This document shows positions 43,855 through 45,054 of a stretch of 45,054 nucleotides of DNA, one piece after another; the first letter of the stretch is position 1; every line of letters begins with the position of its first letter. Source of the DNA: Draconibacterium aestuarii (lineage in GTDB: Bacteria; Bacteroidota; Bacteroidia; Bacteroidales; Prolixibacteraceae); NCBI GenBank assembly GCA_026671195.1, contig JAPOHD010000026.1, positions 1 to 45,054 of the forward strand, read 5' to 3'. The notes under the pieces are model-generated. The model was not told where the DNA came from, searched no databases, and saw nothing but the letters and a program-made list of their open reading frames with translations. The translations under genes were made by a program, and so were the position numbers.

Positions 43855-44910
43855 ATGGACAAAACAATACTTATTACCGGTGGTGCCGGTTTTATCGGTT
43901 CACATGTAGTTCGTTTATTCGTAAATAAATACCCCGGTTACAAAATTGTAAACCTCGACAAACTAACCTACGCAGGTAATCTTAACAATTTAAAAGACAT
44001 TGAAGACAAACCGAATTACGAGTTTGTAAAAGGCGATATTGTAGAGAGTGAATTTATTCAGCAACTATTTGAAGAGAGACAATTCGACGGTGTCATTCAT
44101 TTGGCTGCCGAATCGCATGTCGATCGTTCAATTTCGAACCCTACCGAGTTTGTTTTTACCAATGTAATTGGTACGGTTAATCTGCTAAACGCCGCTAAAC
44201 ACATCTGGAAAGATAATTTTTCGGGCAAACGTTTTTACCACATTTCAACCGATGAGGTGTATGGTTCGCTGGGCGATGAAGGCATGTTTACCGAAGAAAC
44301 AAGCTACGATCCGCACAGTCCCTACTCGGCTTCAAAAGCCAGTTCCGACCACTTTGTGCGTGCTTATTTAGATACTTTTGGCCTGCCAACGGTAATTTCA
44401 AACTGTTCGAACAATTACGGTTCGTTTCAGTTCCCGGAGAAACTGATTCCTTTGTTTATTCACAACATAAAAAACAACAAACCGCTTCCGGTTTACGGCA
44501 AAGGCGAAAATGTGCGCGACTGGCTATGGGTGGTTGACCATGCCCGTGCTATCGATGTAATTTTCCACAAAGGAGAAATTGGAGAAACGTACAATATTGG
44601 AGGTTTTAACGAGTGGACCAACATCGATTTGATAAAAGTGATGTGCAAAAAAATGGATGAGAAGCTGGGGCGCCCGGCTGGAGAATCGGAAAAACTGATA
44701 ACCTATGTAAAAGACCGCGCCGGGCACGATTTACGCTATGCCATTGATGCCACAAAAATTAAAAATGAACTGGGATGGGAGCCATCTCTTCAATTTGAAG
44801 AAGGTATTGAATTGACCATCGACTGGTACCTCGAAAATACCGAATGGCTTGAAAATGTGACTTCGGGCGATTACCAGAAGTACTACCGGCAGCAATATGT
44901 AAAAAGATAG
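43855..44910 (+). CDS. rfbB: dTDP-glucose 4,6-dehydratase
   Basis: Second step of dTDP-rhamnose (and other dTDP-deoxysugar) synthesis for surface polysaccharide. 351 residues, extended SDR: GGAGFIGSHVV (9-19), HLAAESHVDRS (82-92), active-site T132-D133-E134 in STDEVYG, catalytic Y157-SAS-K161, and NNYGSFQFPEKLIP. The DE pair after Thr identifies a 4,6-dehydratase rather than an epimerase. The other rml genes (rmlA, rmlC, rmlD) would be expected nearby but are not in the window. Confidence 0.95.
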   Translation: MDKTILITGGAGFIGSHVVRLFVNKYPGYKIVNLDKLTYAGNLNNLKDIEDKPNYEFVKGDIVESEFIQQLFEERQFDGVIHLAAESHVDRSISNPTEFVFTNVIGTVNLLNAAKHIWKDNFSGKRFYHISTDEVYGSLGDEGMFTEETSYDPHSPYSASKASSDHFVRAYLDTFGLPTVISNCSNNYGSFQFPEKLIPLFIHNIKNNKPLPVYGKGENVRDWLWVVDHARAIDVIFHKGEIGETYNIGGFNEWTNIDLIKVMCKKMDEKLGRPAGESEKLITYVKDRAGHDLRYAIDATKIKNELGWEPSLQFEEGIELTIDWYLENTEWLENVTSGDYQKYYRQQYVKR

Positions 44911-45054
44911 ATTCTAATCTCATATAGCCTAGAATCCGCAAGTTGATTTAAAATGAGTAATTCTCAATAAAGAATTGGATTTTTAGTGCAAATTTTTGGT
45001 CACTTTAGTTGCGATTCAAACTTTTCTGGCTTGTTTTCTGGCTTAATAGCTGAC
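44911..45054. other. Right-edge intergenic sequence
   Basis: 144 bp after rfbB with no recognisable gene or terminator; it ends in a small direct repeat (TTCTGGCTTGTTTTCTGGCTT). Confidence 0.4.

Overview
The window looks like a chromosomal segment of a free-living, probably anaerobic or facultative member of the Bacteroidota, most likely near Marinilabiliales/Prolixibacteraceae. The pointers are protein style (LytS/LytTR two-component pair with a propeller sensor, HU-CCDC81/SPOR envelope protein, many small lipoproteins, a MetRS with fused C-terminal tRNA-binding domain), a base composition of roughly 40% GC, and promoters of the Bacteroidota form TTTG-N19-TAnnTTTG. The taxonomic call is inference; there is no rRNA in the window, and I saw no tRNA by eye. 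Most of the window is ordinary core and accessory metabolism.

Layout. 1-2.5 kb: an MscS channel gene whose 5' end is lost at an abrupt junction, then a convergent acyl-CoA ligase. 2.9-6.8 kb: a LytS-type sensor kinase and LytTR regulator operon, flanked on both sides by a shared 12-mer resembling a LytTR binding site. 7.1-7.8 kb: a secreted two-domain beta-sandwich protein. 7.8-8.8 kb: a 1-kb gene-free stretch packed with repeats. 8.8-12.9 kb: methylmalonyl-CoA mutase (mutA-mutB). 13.1-17.6 kb: an operon for a quinone-linked electron-transfer module (NrfD-like membrane subunit, four-cluster Fe-S protein, tetrahaem cytochrome c) plus a large membrane protein. 18.2-20.7 kb: two fasciclin-domain proteins. 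20.9-28.9 kb: a mixed set including metG, HAD phosphatase, esterase lipoprotein, LD-carboxypeptidase, YraN, YjbR-like, C1 peptidase and S4 protein. 29-31.8 kb: second MscS, an acyl-carrier-like protein without its serine, GNAT and a propeller lipoprotein. 31.8-34.8 kb: three consecutive exported cyclophilins, the last fused to a dead trypsin-like domain. 35.4-37.3 kb: methionine salvage (mtnA-mtnP). 37.5-41.6 kb: lipoprotein, aldo/keto reductase, dodecin, DoxX, nitroreductase and HU/SPOR protein. 41.7-45 kb: galE, a small helical protein, a repeat array, and rfbB.

The most unusual structures are two noncoding arrays, at 8338-8646 and 43461-43766. Each has about fifteen short dyad-symmetric boxes placed at exactly 21-bp intervals with no slippage. 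The boxes differ between the arrays (15-mers around GAACCTNNNAGGTTC or ACTTCNGAAGT; 12-mers around CAACCATGGTTG) but share the AACC/GGTT half-site, the 21-bp pitch (two DNA helical turns), the number of slots and the total length of about 310 bp. One array lies between two convergent gene ends and the other between a small helical protein gene and the rfbB promoter. I know of no described element of this form. They are the best candidate for something new here; their function is unknown.
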